This document shows, piece by piece, positions 35,323-44,229 of a stretch of 64,000 bases of DNA. Position 1 is the first letter of the stretch. The number at the start of each line of letters is the position of its first letter. This stretch comes from JAVJST01 sp965229715 (GTDB lineage Bacteria; Pseudomonadota; Alphaproteobacteria; Rhodospirillales; Casp-alpha2). The notes below the pieces were generated by a model. The model was not told the DNA's origin and did not search any database. It saw only the letters and a program-made list of their open reading frames with translations. The stretch lies in NCBI GenBank assembly GCA_965229715.1, contig CBDDJL010000004.1:682001-746000 (forward strand), read 5' to 3'. The translations under genes were made by a program, and so were the position numbers.

Positions 35323-36240
35323 ATGAATTCTAATGACCATTCTTCGATCATCCGCAACATCGACGTTTCGTTGGCGCGCGCCTTTATCGCGACCGTCGAG
35401 ACCGGCGGCATGACCGCCGCGGCGCGCCTACTCAACCTGACCCAGGGCGCGGTCAGCCAACAGGTCAAACGGCTCGAGGATCTGCTCGGCAAGCAGCTTT
35501 TCGACCGAAGCCGCCGCGAGCTGACGTTGACCCCCGACGGCGACCGACTGCTTATTCACGCACGGCGGCTGGTCGCCCTGAATGACGAGGTCTGGGGCCT
35601 GATGAGTGCACCGGGCTTCGAAGGCGAGGTTCGCCTCGGTGTGCCGCACGACATCATCCGGCCCTTTATTCCGCCGATCTTGCGTAGCTTCAACGATGCG
35701 TGGCCACAGGTTCGCATCGACCTCGTCAGCCGCGGCTCCGCCGATCTGAAAGAGCGCCTCGCGGGTGGCGAGATCGACTTGATCCTGACCACCGAACTCG
35801 ATACGCCGCCGCAGGCCCAGCGACTCATGACCGATGATCTCGTCTGGATCGGGTGCCGGGATGGCCGCGCTCACAAGTCCGACCCGCTACCGGTCGTCGA
35901 GACGTCCTATCAATGCACGTTCCGGGCGGCGCGGGTCGAGGCGCTGGAGCGCGCCGGCCGTGACTGGCGCCCCGTCGGACCGATCAGCAATAACGACACC
36001 CTGCTGGCGACTGTCGAGGCGGACCTCGCGCTGAGCGCCCTGATACGGATGAGCGTTCCATCAAGTATCCGCGTGTTCGAAAAAGACGAGGGGCTTCCGG
36101 CGCTGCCCCCCTTCCACATCAATCTCTATACCCGGACGGAGTCCAACAGCGCTATTGTCGGAGAACTCGCCGGTCATATCCGGGAACAGTTCGCCAGACG
36201 GTTCATCAGCCGGGCCGGCGTCAACCGGTTGGCCGGTTGA
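35323..36240 (+). CDS. LysR-family transcriptional regulator
   Basis: A 305-residue LTTR. The N-terminal winged helix-turn-helix is at about residues 10-70 (MTAAARLLNLTQGAVSQQVKRL followed by LGKQLFDRSRRELTLTPDG), and a C-terminal periplasmic-binding-protein-like effector domain covers 95-295. It starts a three-gene run: its stop overlaps the HIT gene (TTGA), and the DddP-like M24 gene follows, so it may regulate that run. ATG 35323; an upstream start at 35272 is less likely. Confidence 0.9.
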   Translation: MNSNDHSSIIRNIDVSLARAFIATVETGGMTAAARLLNLTQGAVSQQVKRLEDLLGKQLFDRSRRELTLTPDGDRLLIHARRLVALNDEVWGLMSAPGFEGEVRLGVPHDIIRPFIPPILRSFNDAWPQVRIDLVSRGSADLKERLAGGEIDLILTTELDTPPQAQRLMTDDLVWIGCRDGRAHKSDPLPVVETSYQCTFRAARVEALERAGRDWRPVGPISNNDTLLATVEADLALSALIRMSVPSSIRVFEKDEGLPALPPFHINLYTRTESNSAIVGELAGHIREQFARRFISRAGVNRLAG

Positions 36241-36644
36241 CCGTGGTGTTTGAGCTCCACCCGCAACTCGCTGCCGACACAACGGTCATTACGGAATGGT
36301 CGTTGTCATCCGTACTGTTGATGAACGACAGCCGCTATCCATGGCTGATCCTGGTGCCCCGTATAGCGGGCATGCGCGATCTGATCGATCTTTCCCCCGC
36401 GCACTACACCGAACTTACTGGCGAAATCGACCGCGCCTCGCGGGCGCTGAAAACGCTGTTTACGCCGCACAAGCTGAACATCGCTGCACTCGGCAATATA
36501 GTCGAACAATTGCACGTCCACGTCATCGCACGCCAAACCGAAGACGATGCCTGGCCCGCTCCGGTGTGGGGCAAACACCCCGCTCTTCCCTATGGCGAAG
36601 ACACGCGCAATCGCATGATTGAACAACTCTTGTCGGTACTCTGA
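36237..36644 (+). CDS. HIT-family protein
   Basis: A small HIT-fold protein of about 135 aa. The motif is QLHVHVIAR near residues 91-99: two of the three HIT histidines (H93, H95), while the position of the third is Ile, as in a subgroup of proteobacterial HIT proteins. C-terminal WPAPVWG is typical of that subgroup. Start is uncertain: TTG 36237 overlaps the LysR stop, and GTG codons exist at 36243 and 36246. It may hydrolyse a nucleotidyl compound or lack catalysis. Confidence 0.83.
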   Translation: MTVVFELHPQLAADTTVITEWSLSSVLLMNDSRYPWLILVPRIAGMRDLIDLSPAHYTELTGEIDRASRALKTLFTPHKLNIAALGNIVEQLHVHVIARQTEDDAWPAPVWGKHPALPYGEDTRNRMIEQLLSVL

Positions 36645-36715
36645 AAAGAATTCCATTGTTGGCGACGCCGGGTCGTGACCAAGATCGCGCAGCTGCACCA
36701 AACGGCGCCAATACG

Positions 36716-37966
36716 ATGACCGATCTACAGAAAATGCCTTCATCCTCGCCCGAACGGCTGGTCCTCGACGATGAATGGAGCTCGCTGTCAGGCATCAGGG
36801 CGGTGCCGGAAATCGATTTCGAGCGGCTGCATGCCCACAGGATCGGACGGATCCGCGATCAACTCCGGCGTGCCGGTGCAGCGCTCGGTATTTTCGTCAA
36901 CCCGATCAGTCTGCGCTACGCCGCCGATTACAGATCCTATTTGCTGTTTCAGTCGCACATACCGTCGACGTACCTTTTCGTGCCGACCGATGGCCCAACG
37001 GTGTTGTTCAACGGTTACCAGATCGAACAGAAAACCGACGATCAACGTACCGGCCCGCCAATTTCTGTCTTCGACGGCGGCGACGATCTCGGCGATTATG
37101 CACGGTTGTTTGCCGACACTGTCGCCGACTTCCTGAACGAGATCGGCAGTGACAATCGCCGGGTCGCCGTCGAGTACGTCAATCCGTCCGTGACGCAGGC
37201 CCTCTTACAAACAGGACTGGAAGTTGCCGACGGCACCGTTATCAGCGAAATGGCGCGAGTCATCAAATCGCCCGACGAGATTGCCTGCATGCAATGGGCC
37301 GTCGACGTCGCCTGTCACGGCATTGCAAAAATGCGGGAAGCGCTGCGCCCCGGCGTTAGCGAGGTACAGCTCTGGGCGCTTCTGAACTACGCCAACCTCG
37401 CCAACGACGGGGACTGGCACGAAGGACGCATGCTGGCGTCAGGACCGCGCATCAATCCGTGGCTGCAGGAAGCCTCGACCCGCCGGGTCGAGAGCGGCGA
37501 CCTCGTTGGTTTCGACACCGACATGGTCGGCCCGTTCGGTTACTTTGCCGACATATCGCGAACGTTCCACTGCGGCCCGGCAAAGCCGACGAAACGCCAG
37601 AAACTGCTTTACCGGCTGGCGCTTGACGAGGTCGAGCACAACCTCGCGCTGGTTCGGCCAGGCGTTTCGTTTTCGGATTTTCAGGCGAACGCCTATCCGG
37701 TCCCGGAGATCTATCATGCCCATGCATATCCTGTGATTCTGCACGGCGTCGGCATGTGCGACGAGTACCCGAAAATCATTCCCGGTTTCATAGGCCCGAA
37801 CCCTTATGACGGTGTTATCGAAGCCGGCATGGTGCTCTGTATCGAGAGTTTCATGGGTGCCGTCGGCGAACCGGACGGCGTAAAGCTGGAGCAGCAGGTA
37901 CTGGTTACCGAGACCGGGTACGAATTGTTGTCCCACGCACCACTCGAAAGCGCCCTGCTCGACTGA
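36716..37966 (+). CDS. M24 metalloenzyme, DddP-like (candidate DMSP lyase)
   Basis: A 416-residue pita-bread-fold protein of the M24 family. Candidate metal ligands are D267, D269, D279, H343, E377 and E392, and a further acidic residue D349 lies in HGVGMCDE. The spacing (2, 10, 64, 34, 15) and the neighbouring segments ASGPRINPW and FDTDMVG closely resemble DddP, the dimethylsulfoniopropionate lyase, as I recall that family, rather than proline dipeptidases. This is from memory and needs alignment; it could be another DddP-like or Xaa-Pro enzyme. No signal peptide. Follows LysR and HIT genes in the same direction. Confidence 0.75.
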   Translation: MTDLQKMPSSSPERLVLDDEWSSLSGIRAVPEIDFERLHAHRIGRIRDQLRRAGAALGIFVNPISLRYAADYRSYLLFQSHIPSTYLFVPTDGPTVLFNGYQIEQKTDDQRTGPPISVFDGGDDLGDYARLFADTVADFLNEIGSDNRRVAVEYVNPSVTQALLQTGLEVADGTVISEMARVIKSPDEIACMQWAVDVACHGIAKMREALRPGVSEVQLWALLNYANLANDGDWHEGRMLASGPRINPWLQEASTRRVESGDLVGFDTDMVGPFGYFADISRTFHCGPAKPTKRQKLLYRLALDEVEHNLALVRPGVSFSDFQANAYPVPEIYHAHAYPVILHGVGMCDEYPKIIPGFIGPNPYDGVIEAGMVLCIESFMGAVGEPDGVKLEQQVLVTETGYELLSHAPLESALLD

Positions 37967-40462
37967 TCATTCGTCGCCTGGCGCGGTCTCGCCTCGCTGG
38001 GCTCCGCGTTTCGCCATCTCGGATTCGCGCAGCGCCTGTTCCGCAGGCACTGCGACAGGCGTGGCTTCGCTCGAGGGCGCCATGTGAACGACCCGTTGCG
38101 GAAACGGAATCTCGATGCCTTCCTCCTTGAAACGCTTGAAGATGGCATAGCGCAAATCGGAGACGACGATGACGAAGTAGTCGATATCGCGGAGAAAGCA
38201 GCGCAGTTGAAAGTCCAGCGAGCTCGCCCCGAAATCCCTGAAATAAACGCTGCAGTCCGGGTCGCTCATGACTTCCGGGTGGCTGCGGCCGATGTCGAGA
38301 AGGATGTCGCGGACCTGTTCCGGGTCACTGTCGTAGGAAACGCCCACGAGGATTTCGACGCGCCCGAAGTGGTTTTTATGGGTCCAGTTGGTCACCGGGG
38401 TCGCGATCAGATCGGCATTCGGAATGATCACGCTGGCGCGCTGGAAGGTCTCGATCTCCGTCGAACGGACGTTAACGTTCTTGACCGTTCCCTCGTGGCT
38501 GCCGACGACGACCCAGTCGCCCTGTTTGATCGGCCGCTCGATGAGCAGGATCAGACCCGACACGAAGTTGTTCACCACATTCTGCAAACCGAAGCCGAGA
38601 CCGACCGAGAGCGCACCGGCGACCAACGCCAGATTGGTCAGATCGAGGCCGACCGCGGAAATCGCGACCAACGCGGCAACGATCACGCCGACATAGCCGA
38701 CACCGGTCTTGAGCGCATTGCGCACGCCGTGATCACGCACGAGATTGGGCAACAGATGACGATCGAGACCGCGTTGCACCAGCCGGGTGATCAACATCAC
38801 CGCAGCGAACATCAGCAATGCCAGGATCACATCGGACAGCGAGAACGTAAAATCGCCGATCTGTACGCCGCGGAACAACTGCAACAGCCACACCAGCGCC
38901 TCTTCGGCGCCATAGCCCCAGACCGGCAGCAACAACGCGCTGGCCGCAACCAGCAACATCAGATCAACGACCATATTGACCCAGAATGCGAGCTGTTGCG
39001 CCCCTTCCTGCTTGAGCGCAAGCCAGCTGCGTAGCCAGGCGGCGAGCGGATTGTCGGCGGTCGTCATACTGGCTACGCCGACACGGAACAGCCAGCGTGC
39101 GACCCACAGGCAGCCGAGAACCATGACCGTCAGGACCGTCGCGTCGGCGGCGAACATGGCGAGGTATGGATAGCCGACGGCGGCGCTTAAAGGCAGGCCC
39201 AGCATGCCGATCGCAATCAGGCTGCGGATCCTGTCAACGAGGGTCGCCGAGTCCTCCGATTGCGTCGCGCCACCGGCCGCACTCGCCGAAATGGCGGCTT
39301 CGCGTTCGCTGGACACCCAAGCCGTGCGACGCATCAGCGCGGCGATAGAAATGTAAAGGGATGTGGCAAACACCAGCGCATAGACCGTATCGAACTCTTC
39401 GCTGATCGTTCGGAAGTCGATCGCGTCGCGAAACCCGCTAAACGCGAGATAGACGATCAAAACGACCTTGAGGCGCCACACCAGTTGCCGCGATGCCACG
39501 TCCCCGAGATTGACGATTCGCCAGCGTGGGCGGTTGGGCGAAAAGGTCGCGTTGATGACGCCGTAAGCGAAGAAGAAGATGGCAAGCGACACGGCGACCG
39601 AGTCGATGACCACCGAGAACGCATAACCCGTCACATCGGTGTCGCCGATCAGCAGAGATACCGCGATCACGAACACGACGGGGATCAGACCGCGGCATGC
39701 ACCCTCTGTTACCGCCGCAATCAGACGGTCGCCGTAATCGGGCTCGCCCGCCGTATCACGCCAACCGAAGCGGCGACGCAGCCACTTGCGAAGCGGCAGC
39801 ACGCCGATCGCGAACAACAGCGACAGCAACGACAGGTAAACGACCTTACGCAACAGTTCGTCGCTGACGGATAGCGAGCGCACCCATGCCGCGGGTTGTT
39901 GAGCGAAGGCGGCAGCGAAATGCCGGGTGAACTCGGCGCCCGCCGTTCTCCACATATCGCCACTAACCGGCGGCGCCGTCGATTTCAGCAAACGCTCCGT
40001 CAGTTGCGAACGATTGTGCTTGCCGAGCTCGCTCAGCGCATGCTGCGCGCGCCTGAGCGCCAGAGCGATTTGCAGCACGTTGCCATTGTGCCACTTGAAC
40101 TGTTCCTGGAGGGCTTTCCGTTCTTCGGCGACATCGGCAGCCTCCGGCGGGTCATTCTCTCCCGGCGGCGGTCCCAGCGCATTGAGCAGCCCCTCGATAT
40201 CGTCCGCGTGGGCCCGCGATTTCTCTTGCGCACGATTGGCGGCGGCGATGATATCCGAGAGCTTCCTTCGAAGATTCTCGATCGCCAGGGGCTTCAGTGT
40301 GTCGTTGTCGAGCTGTTCGTCAACGGCGTCGATTTCCGCGTTCCAGCCGTCGATCAGCCCCTTTGTCTTGACCAGATGCTCCGCACCGGCCCCCATCGGC
40401 ATGATTGTCACGGCGACGGCGAAAATCAAAAACGGGGCGTATTGTCGGAATGCAAGGCGCAT
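37967..40462 (-). CDS. MscS-family mechanosensitive channel with DUF3772-like N-terminus
   Basis: An 831-residue channel protein. A signal peptide ends near GAGA (residue 27), a helical periplasmic region resembling DUF3772 covers about 28-200, then about ten transmembrane segments. The MscS pore helix and vestibule form the end: GLGFGLQNVVNNFVSGL is near residue 620, followed by the beta domain and an amphipathic C-terminus. It vents ions on hypo-osmotic stress; large members of this group may also sense other cues. Stop codons of this gene and the DddP-like gene abut (convergent). Confidence 0.9.
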   Translation of the reverse strand: MRLAFRQYAPFLIFAVAVTIMPMGAGAEHLVKTKGLIDGWNAEIDAVDEQLDNDTLKPLAIENLRRKLSDIIAAANRAQEKSRAHADDIEGLLNALGPPPGENDPPEAADVAEERKALQEQFKWHNGNVLQIALALRRAQHALSELGKHNRSQLTERLLKSTAPPVSGDMWRTAGAEFTRHFAAAFAQQPAAWVRSLSVSDELLRKVVYLSLLSLLFAIGVLPLRKWLRRRFGWRDTAGEPDYGDRLIAAVTEGACRGLIPVVFVIAVSLLIGDTDVTGYAFSVVIDSVAVSLAIFFFAYGVINATFSPNRPRWRIVNLGDVASRQLVWRLKVVLIVYLAFSGFRDAIDFRTISEEFDTVYALVFATSLYISIAALMRRTAWVSSEREAAISASAAGGATQSEDSATLVDRIRSLIAIGMLGLPLSAAVGYPYLAMFAADATVLTVMVLGCLWVARWLFRVGVASMTTADNPLAAWLRSWLALKQEGAQQLAFWVNMVVDLMLLVAASALLLPVWGYGAEEALVWLLQLFRGVQIGDFTFSLSDVILALLMFAAVMLITRLVQRGLDRHLLPNLVRDHGVRNALKTGVGYVGVIVAALVAISAVGLDLTNLALVAGALSVGLGFGLQNVVNNFVSGLILLIERPIKQGDWVVVGSHEGTVKNVNVRSTEIETFQRASVIIPNADLIATPVTNWTHKNHFGRVEILVGVSYDSDPEQVRDILLDIGRSHPEVMSDPDCSVYFRDFGASSLDFQLRCFLRDIDYFVIVVSDLRYAIFKRFKEEGIEIPFPQRVVHMAPSSEATPVAVPAEQALRESEMAKRGAQRGETAPGDE

Positions 40463-40610
40463 CGAAGTCGTTTCCGGTCGCTGATCGGGTGTGCCGATGA
40501 TAGTCGTAGCCCCGCCGCCCAACAATCATGATCCTCGCTGCTTTGGCCGGCTTGGCATGATATGGTGTGCCCGATTCGATGGGTCGACAGGAAATACCGC
40601 GCATCGCGCC

Positions 40611-41270
40611 ATGAAGAAAGAATACCGCAAGCCCGCCCTGGAATACGCTGCATTGATGCTTCGCAAGCTTGCGTTCTGGCGCCGCGACCCGCCGGTGACC
40701 GATCCTGACGCTCTCGCCGAATTCGTCGAGACACGGGCCAAGTTCATGGCGCAAACGACGCTCTACGGCTATCTCAGGACACGCGCCGGTACGCGGTTCC
40801 CATCCCTGTTCGAAGACGAATTGTTTGCGCAGTCCCTGGAAATCGCCAAGTGGCGGATCTATCTCGCCTGCCTTTCCGATCTGATGGTCTACTCGGTGGC
40901 GCTGACCGGCGCCCGATGCGCGGGTGAGGCAGACGAGAGCACCCTTGCCGAACGGCTGATGCGCGACATTCTGGCCAAGGACGTCGAAATCATGACGCGC
41001 ATGGTCGAGAACTACGACGACGCCCGGGAAAAAATCATGATCCGGATACGCAACACCGACTGGCCCGTCATAGAGGATGGCGAAGCGCCATTCGAAGGCA
41101 GCCAGAACGCCCTCGTCGAGTGGGCGCCAGTGGCTCCGCAACTCAAGGAATTCGATACCGAGATCGTCATCAATTCGATGCGCTTCAAGTGGAAACACGT
41201 CCGCGATGAACTGCGCCAGCGTCTCGACGCGGATGCGGTCGTCAGCGGTTGGCGCGACAAGGCCGCCTGA
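40611..41270 (+). CDS. hypothetical protein paired with a CBS-DUF294 protein
   Basis: A 219-residue soluble protein with no family I recognise. It is mostly helical, with a basic N-terminus (MKKEYRKPALEY) and acidic middle. It starts at ATG 40611; in-frame upstream sequence from 40491 is non-homologous in character. It lies 13 bp before the CBS-DUF294 gene, so they are almost certainly cotranscribed and may interact. Esterase- or lipase-like motifs are absent. Confidence 0.75.
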   Translation: MKKEYRKPALEYAALMLRKLAFWRRDPPVTDPDALAEFVETRAKFMAQTTLYGYLRTRAGTRFPSLFEDELFAQSLEIAKWRIYLACLSDLMVYSVALTGARCAGEADESTLAERLMRDILAKDVEIMTRMVENYDDAREKIMIRIRNTDWPVIEDGEAPFEGSQNALVEWAPVAPQLKEFDTEIVINSMRFKWKHVRDELRQRLDADAVVSGWRDKAA

Positions 41271-41283
41271 CGAGAGGGCGCGG

Positions 41284-42744
41284 ATGAGCACCCGAATCGA
41301 TGTCTTCACCAAGCGGGTCGCCGACATCGGATGCCGCCAGGTGATCAGCGTATCGAAAAACCGTTCCGTTCGTGACGTCGTCGGCCGCATGACTGCCGAA
41401 AAATTGTCGGCTGCCGTCATCGTCGATGACGACGACAAACCGGTCGGGATCTTTACCGAAGCCGATGTGACCCGTCGCGTCGCGCTTCGCGCCGCCGGCG
41501 ATGAAACCGTTGCCGATCTGATGACGGCGCCGGTCGCGACGATCCCGGACGACGAATACCTGTATGCCGCTGTCGCCTGTATGCAGCGCGAAGACCGGCG
41601 GCACATGCCGGTGTGCGACAATAACGGACGGCTGACTGGCATACTCGACCTGCACGATGCGTTGGCCGAGTGCGCCGGCGAATTGGTTGACCAGATTCAG
41701 GCATTGACCCAGTCCGACACAATCGATGGCCTGACGGCACGTAAGGCCGCGCAGGCGACTCTGGCGACGCAACTCGCCGAGGAAGGATTGGCCGTCGACC
41801 GCATACAACGCCTGATCAGCGAGATGAACGCCGACACCTATGCGCGCATCGTCGACCGGCACTTGGCGGAGATGAAGGACGAAGGCCTCGGCGATCCACC
41901 CGTGGCGTTCGACGTCATCACCATGGGGTCCGGTGCGCGTTTCGAAAGCATGATGTATCCGGACCAGGACAATGGTTTCGTGCTCGCTGACTACGACCCG
42001 TCGGATCATACCCACATTGACGGCTGGTTCATCGACCTGGCAGACCGCATGACGCGAAGCCTCGATGCCGCCGGCATCCCGCTTTGCACCGGTAACGTGA
42101 TGGCGACCAACCCTTTATGGCGCAAGCCTGTCAGCGACTGGCGGGCACAGCTTTCTCACTGGGCGAGCAGGCGCACACCCAACTTGCTTCGGCACATGGA
42201 GATCATTAGCGATTTCGCCCCCGTATGGGGGACCGGCAAGCTCGCCGCCGATGTCCGCTCCATGGTCATGGATACTGTTCGCGGCAACGATGCACTCCTG
42301 CGCGGCATCGGTTCCAGCGACGGCGTGCACGGCCCCGCGCTTACATGGTTCAGGGGTTTCATCACCGTCAAGGAACCGGTCGAGTACGGCGGCTGCATCA
42401 ACATGAAGCACTACGGCACCCTGCCTGTTGTGTCCGGCGCCCGAATCATGGCGCTCCGTGCCGGAATTTCGGCAACCCCGACCCTCGAACGCCTGCGATT
42501 GCTGCACGGCGAGAGTGTGTTCAAGAACGATCCCTACGACGAGCTGATTGCCGCCTACAGGCTGTCGGCCGGGCTCTTATTGCGCGAACAGATCGCAGCC
42601 TACCAGGCAGGCCGCGCGGTCACGAACTTTATCGATCCGAAGCGCCTCACGCGTCGGCAACGGGGGGATCTCAAGCGGGCCTTCATCGTCATCCGCGACT
42701 TCCACAAACGCATCCGCTTCGAATTCGCCGGCGAGATGTACTAG
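41284..42744 (+). CDS. CBS domain protein with DUF294 nucleotidyltransferase-like domain
   Basis: A 486-residue protein. Two CBS motifs lie at about residues 10-65 and 70-130 (adenosine-nucleotide sensors). A DUF294 nucleotidyltransferase-like domain at about 195-330 has GSGARFES and the metal-site-like DQDN, resembling GlnD/UTase N-terminal domains. A DUF294 C-terminal helical domain is at about 350-486. Such proteins often sit beside symporters and DnaQ-like exonucleases; those genes are present at 56-59 kb, not adjacent. A role in nucleotide-responsive regulation is inferred. Confidence 0.88.
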   Translation: MSTRIDVFTKRVADIGCRQVISVSKNRSVRDVVGRMTAEKLSAAVIVDDDDKPVGIFTEADVTRRVALRAAGDETVADLMTAPVATIPDDEYLYAAVACMQREDRRHMPVCDNNGRLTGILDLHDALAECAGELVDQIQALTQSDTIDGLTARKAAQATLATQLAEEGLAVDRIQRLISEMNADTYARIVDRHLAEMKDEGLGDPPVAFDVITMGSGARFESMMYPDQDNGFVLADYDPSDHTHIDGWFIDLADRMTRSLDAAGIPLCTGNVMATNPLWRKPVSDWRAQLSHWASRRTPNLLRHMEIISDFAPVWGTGKLAADVRSMVMDTVRGNDALLRGIGSSDGVHGPALTWFRGFITVKEPVEYGGCINMKHYGTLPVVSGARIMALRAGISATPTLERLRLLHGESVFKNDPYDELIAAYRLSAGLLLREQIAAYQAGRAVTNFIDPKRLTRRQRGDLKRAFIVIRDFHKRIRFEFAGEMY

Positions 42745-43069
42745 TCAACAACCGCAGAATGCAGCCAATTAGTGTAATCCTTTTGATACGATGGCGTAAG
42801 CCAGCGCATCCGATCGGGTACATTGCAAATACGTATTTTTGCGTATAAAGTAAAAATTGTGTAGTGGAGTCTGCGCAATTTGTCTGGGTTTGGGGCGTGG
42901 CTGTATCCACAAGCTCATGTAAATGTCGCGAGCCGTTGTTCGCATTTTGACCCCCATGACACATTCCGGAGCTCGATTGCATTGACGATCGCGGTGTCGC
43001 TTTGTGCGTCTCTGACGATTACCGCAAACGCTGGGGGGAAGGACGGACGCGACAGGACCGTTCAATGAT
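42745..43069. other. intergenic region before the signalling cassette
   Basis: 325 bp without a convincing gene. It includes the palindrome AAATACGTATTT (42827-42838) in an AT-rich stretch and presumably carries the promoter of the Hpt-REC-EAL-kinase operon starting at 43070. No T-tract terminator for the CBS-DUF294 gene was seen. A 62-codon ORF (42880-43068) ending just before the Hpt start is judged spurious. Confidence 0.6.
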
Positions 43070-43423
43070 ATGAGTTCGAGCACGCCGAGTGGAACGATCG
43101 ATGTGTCGCTTATCGCGCAGGTGATCGGCACCGATGAAAAGAGCGAGATCGATGCCACGCTAGCAGAGTTCGCCCGTGCCGTAAGCGAGAGTTATGCCTT
43201 GGTCAGGGCGGCGCTTGATGGCAACGATCCCGTTTCTATCGCCGATGAGGCGCACGGCGCCAAGGGCGAAGCAGAGACTGGCGGCGCAACGCGATTGGCG
43301 TCGATTTATGCCCGTATGGAAACCGCGGCGAAATCCGGCGATATCGACCAGGTTCGTACTCTCGGTGACGAAGCATCCAGTGAAATCGCGGGAATCCATT
43401 CATTCATTGGAGAGCGGACATGA
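43070..43423 (+). CDS. Hpt phosphotransfer domain protein
   Basis: A 117-residue histidine phosphotransfer protein. The Hpt signature is ADEAHGAKGEAETGGA with phosphoacceptor His at about residue 62. The rest is a helical bundle; it has no catalytic domain. It would carry phosphate between the hybrid kinase (45488) and the receiver proteins (43420, 44226). First gene of a four-gene cassette in which all junctions overlap or abut; its stop overlaps the next start by 4 bp. Confidence 0.87.
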   Translation: MSSSTPSGTIDVSLIAQVIGTDEKSEIDATLAEFARAVSESYALVRAALDGNDPVSIADEAHGAKGEAETGGATRLASIYARMETAAKSGDIDQVRTLGDEASSEIAGIHSFIGERT

Positions 43424-44229
43424 GCACCGGCGTACCGCATATTGACCTTTCGGGCTGTCGCACACTAATCGCCGACGACAAGACGTTTATCAGGAATCTG
43501 CTACAGGGCATGATCCGACGCCTTGGCGTCCCGCAGGTCATTCACGCGGAAAACGGCTATCAGGCGATCCAGAAACTGAAGCGGGACAAGTCGATGTCGC
43601 TGATCCTCGCGGACTGGAAGATGGAACCCGTCAACGGCCTCGAGCTTCTCAAGATGGTTCGCATGGGTGCGGTCGGAAGTCTGCCGCGCGATACGCCGTT
43701 TATCCTGATTACCGCACACGCAGAGGAATGGCTCATCTTGCTGGCGAGGATGCTGGACGTCAGCGGCCTGCTCGTGAAGCCCGTGGCGCAAGACAAACTC
43801 GAACAGATGATCGCGACCGCGATCGATCATCCACCGGATCTCAGGGATCCGGCGGAATACGACACCGTCGAGACGCCGGCCTTGAGCCCGCTCGCCAGAC
43901 TGCCGAAGAAAAAGCGGATACCGCCGTGGGTCCTGATGTCCCAGTCGCCAACGAGTCCGATTACCAAGAGCGAAAGCGAAATCGAGGCGATGAAAGATGA
44001 CGCCGGGCCGGTTAAAAACAAGGCCGACCTGACGATCAAGAACCGAAAAAAGGCAAAGATCGAAGACATCAGCGCCGGAAGCTTGCTGGCGCAGGACATC
44101 GTCCGCGAGAACGGCAATCTCGTTCTCGCCATGGGAACGCCGCTTAACGACAATACTATCAAACGGTTGAAGGCGCTGGCGGCGCAACATGCCATGTCGG
44201 ATACCATCTGGGTCGGAGACGAGGGATGA
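43420..44229 (+). CDS. response regulator with C-terminal HD-GYP-adapter-like segment
   Basis: A 269-residue regulator. The receiver domain spans about 12-135: acidic pair in LIADDKTF, phosphoacceptor Asp 65 in LADWKMEPVNG, Thr in LITAH and Lys in LVKPV, all conserved. A charged linker follows. Near residues 218-262, the pattern GSLLAQDIVRENG and LVLAMGTPLNDNTIKRLKAL resembles the segment that often precedes HD-GYP domains, but no HD-GYP follows. Overlaps both neighbours by 4 bp. Output mechanism unknown. Confidence 0.85.
   Translation: MSTGVPHIDLSGCRTLIADDKTFIRNLLQGMIRRLGVPQVIHAENGYQAIQKLKRDKSMSLILADWKMEPVNGLELLKMVRMGAVGSLPRDTPFILITAHAEEWLILLARMLDVSGLLVKPVAQDKLEQMIATAIDHPPDLRDPAEYDTVETPALSPLARLPKKKRIPPWVLMSQSPTSPITKSESEIEAMKDDAGPVKNKADLTIKNRKKAKIEDISAGSLLAQDIVRENGNLVLAMGTPLNDNTIKRLKALAAQHAMSDTIWVGDEG

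Noticed and set aside
42880..43068. 62-codon ORF ending next to the Hpt gene, with a hydrophobic stretch
   Set aside because: No convincing ribosome-binding site, codon use unlike neighbours, and no family; judged chance.
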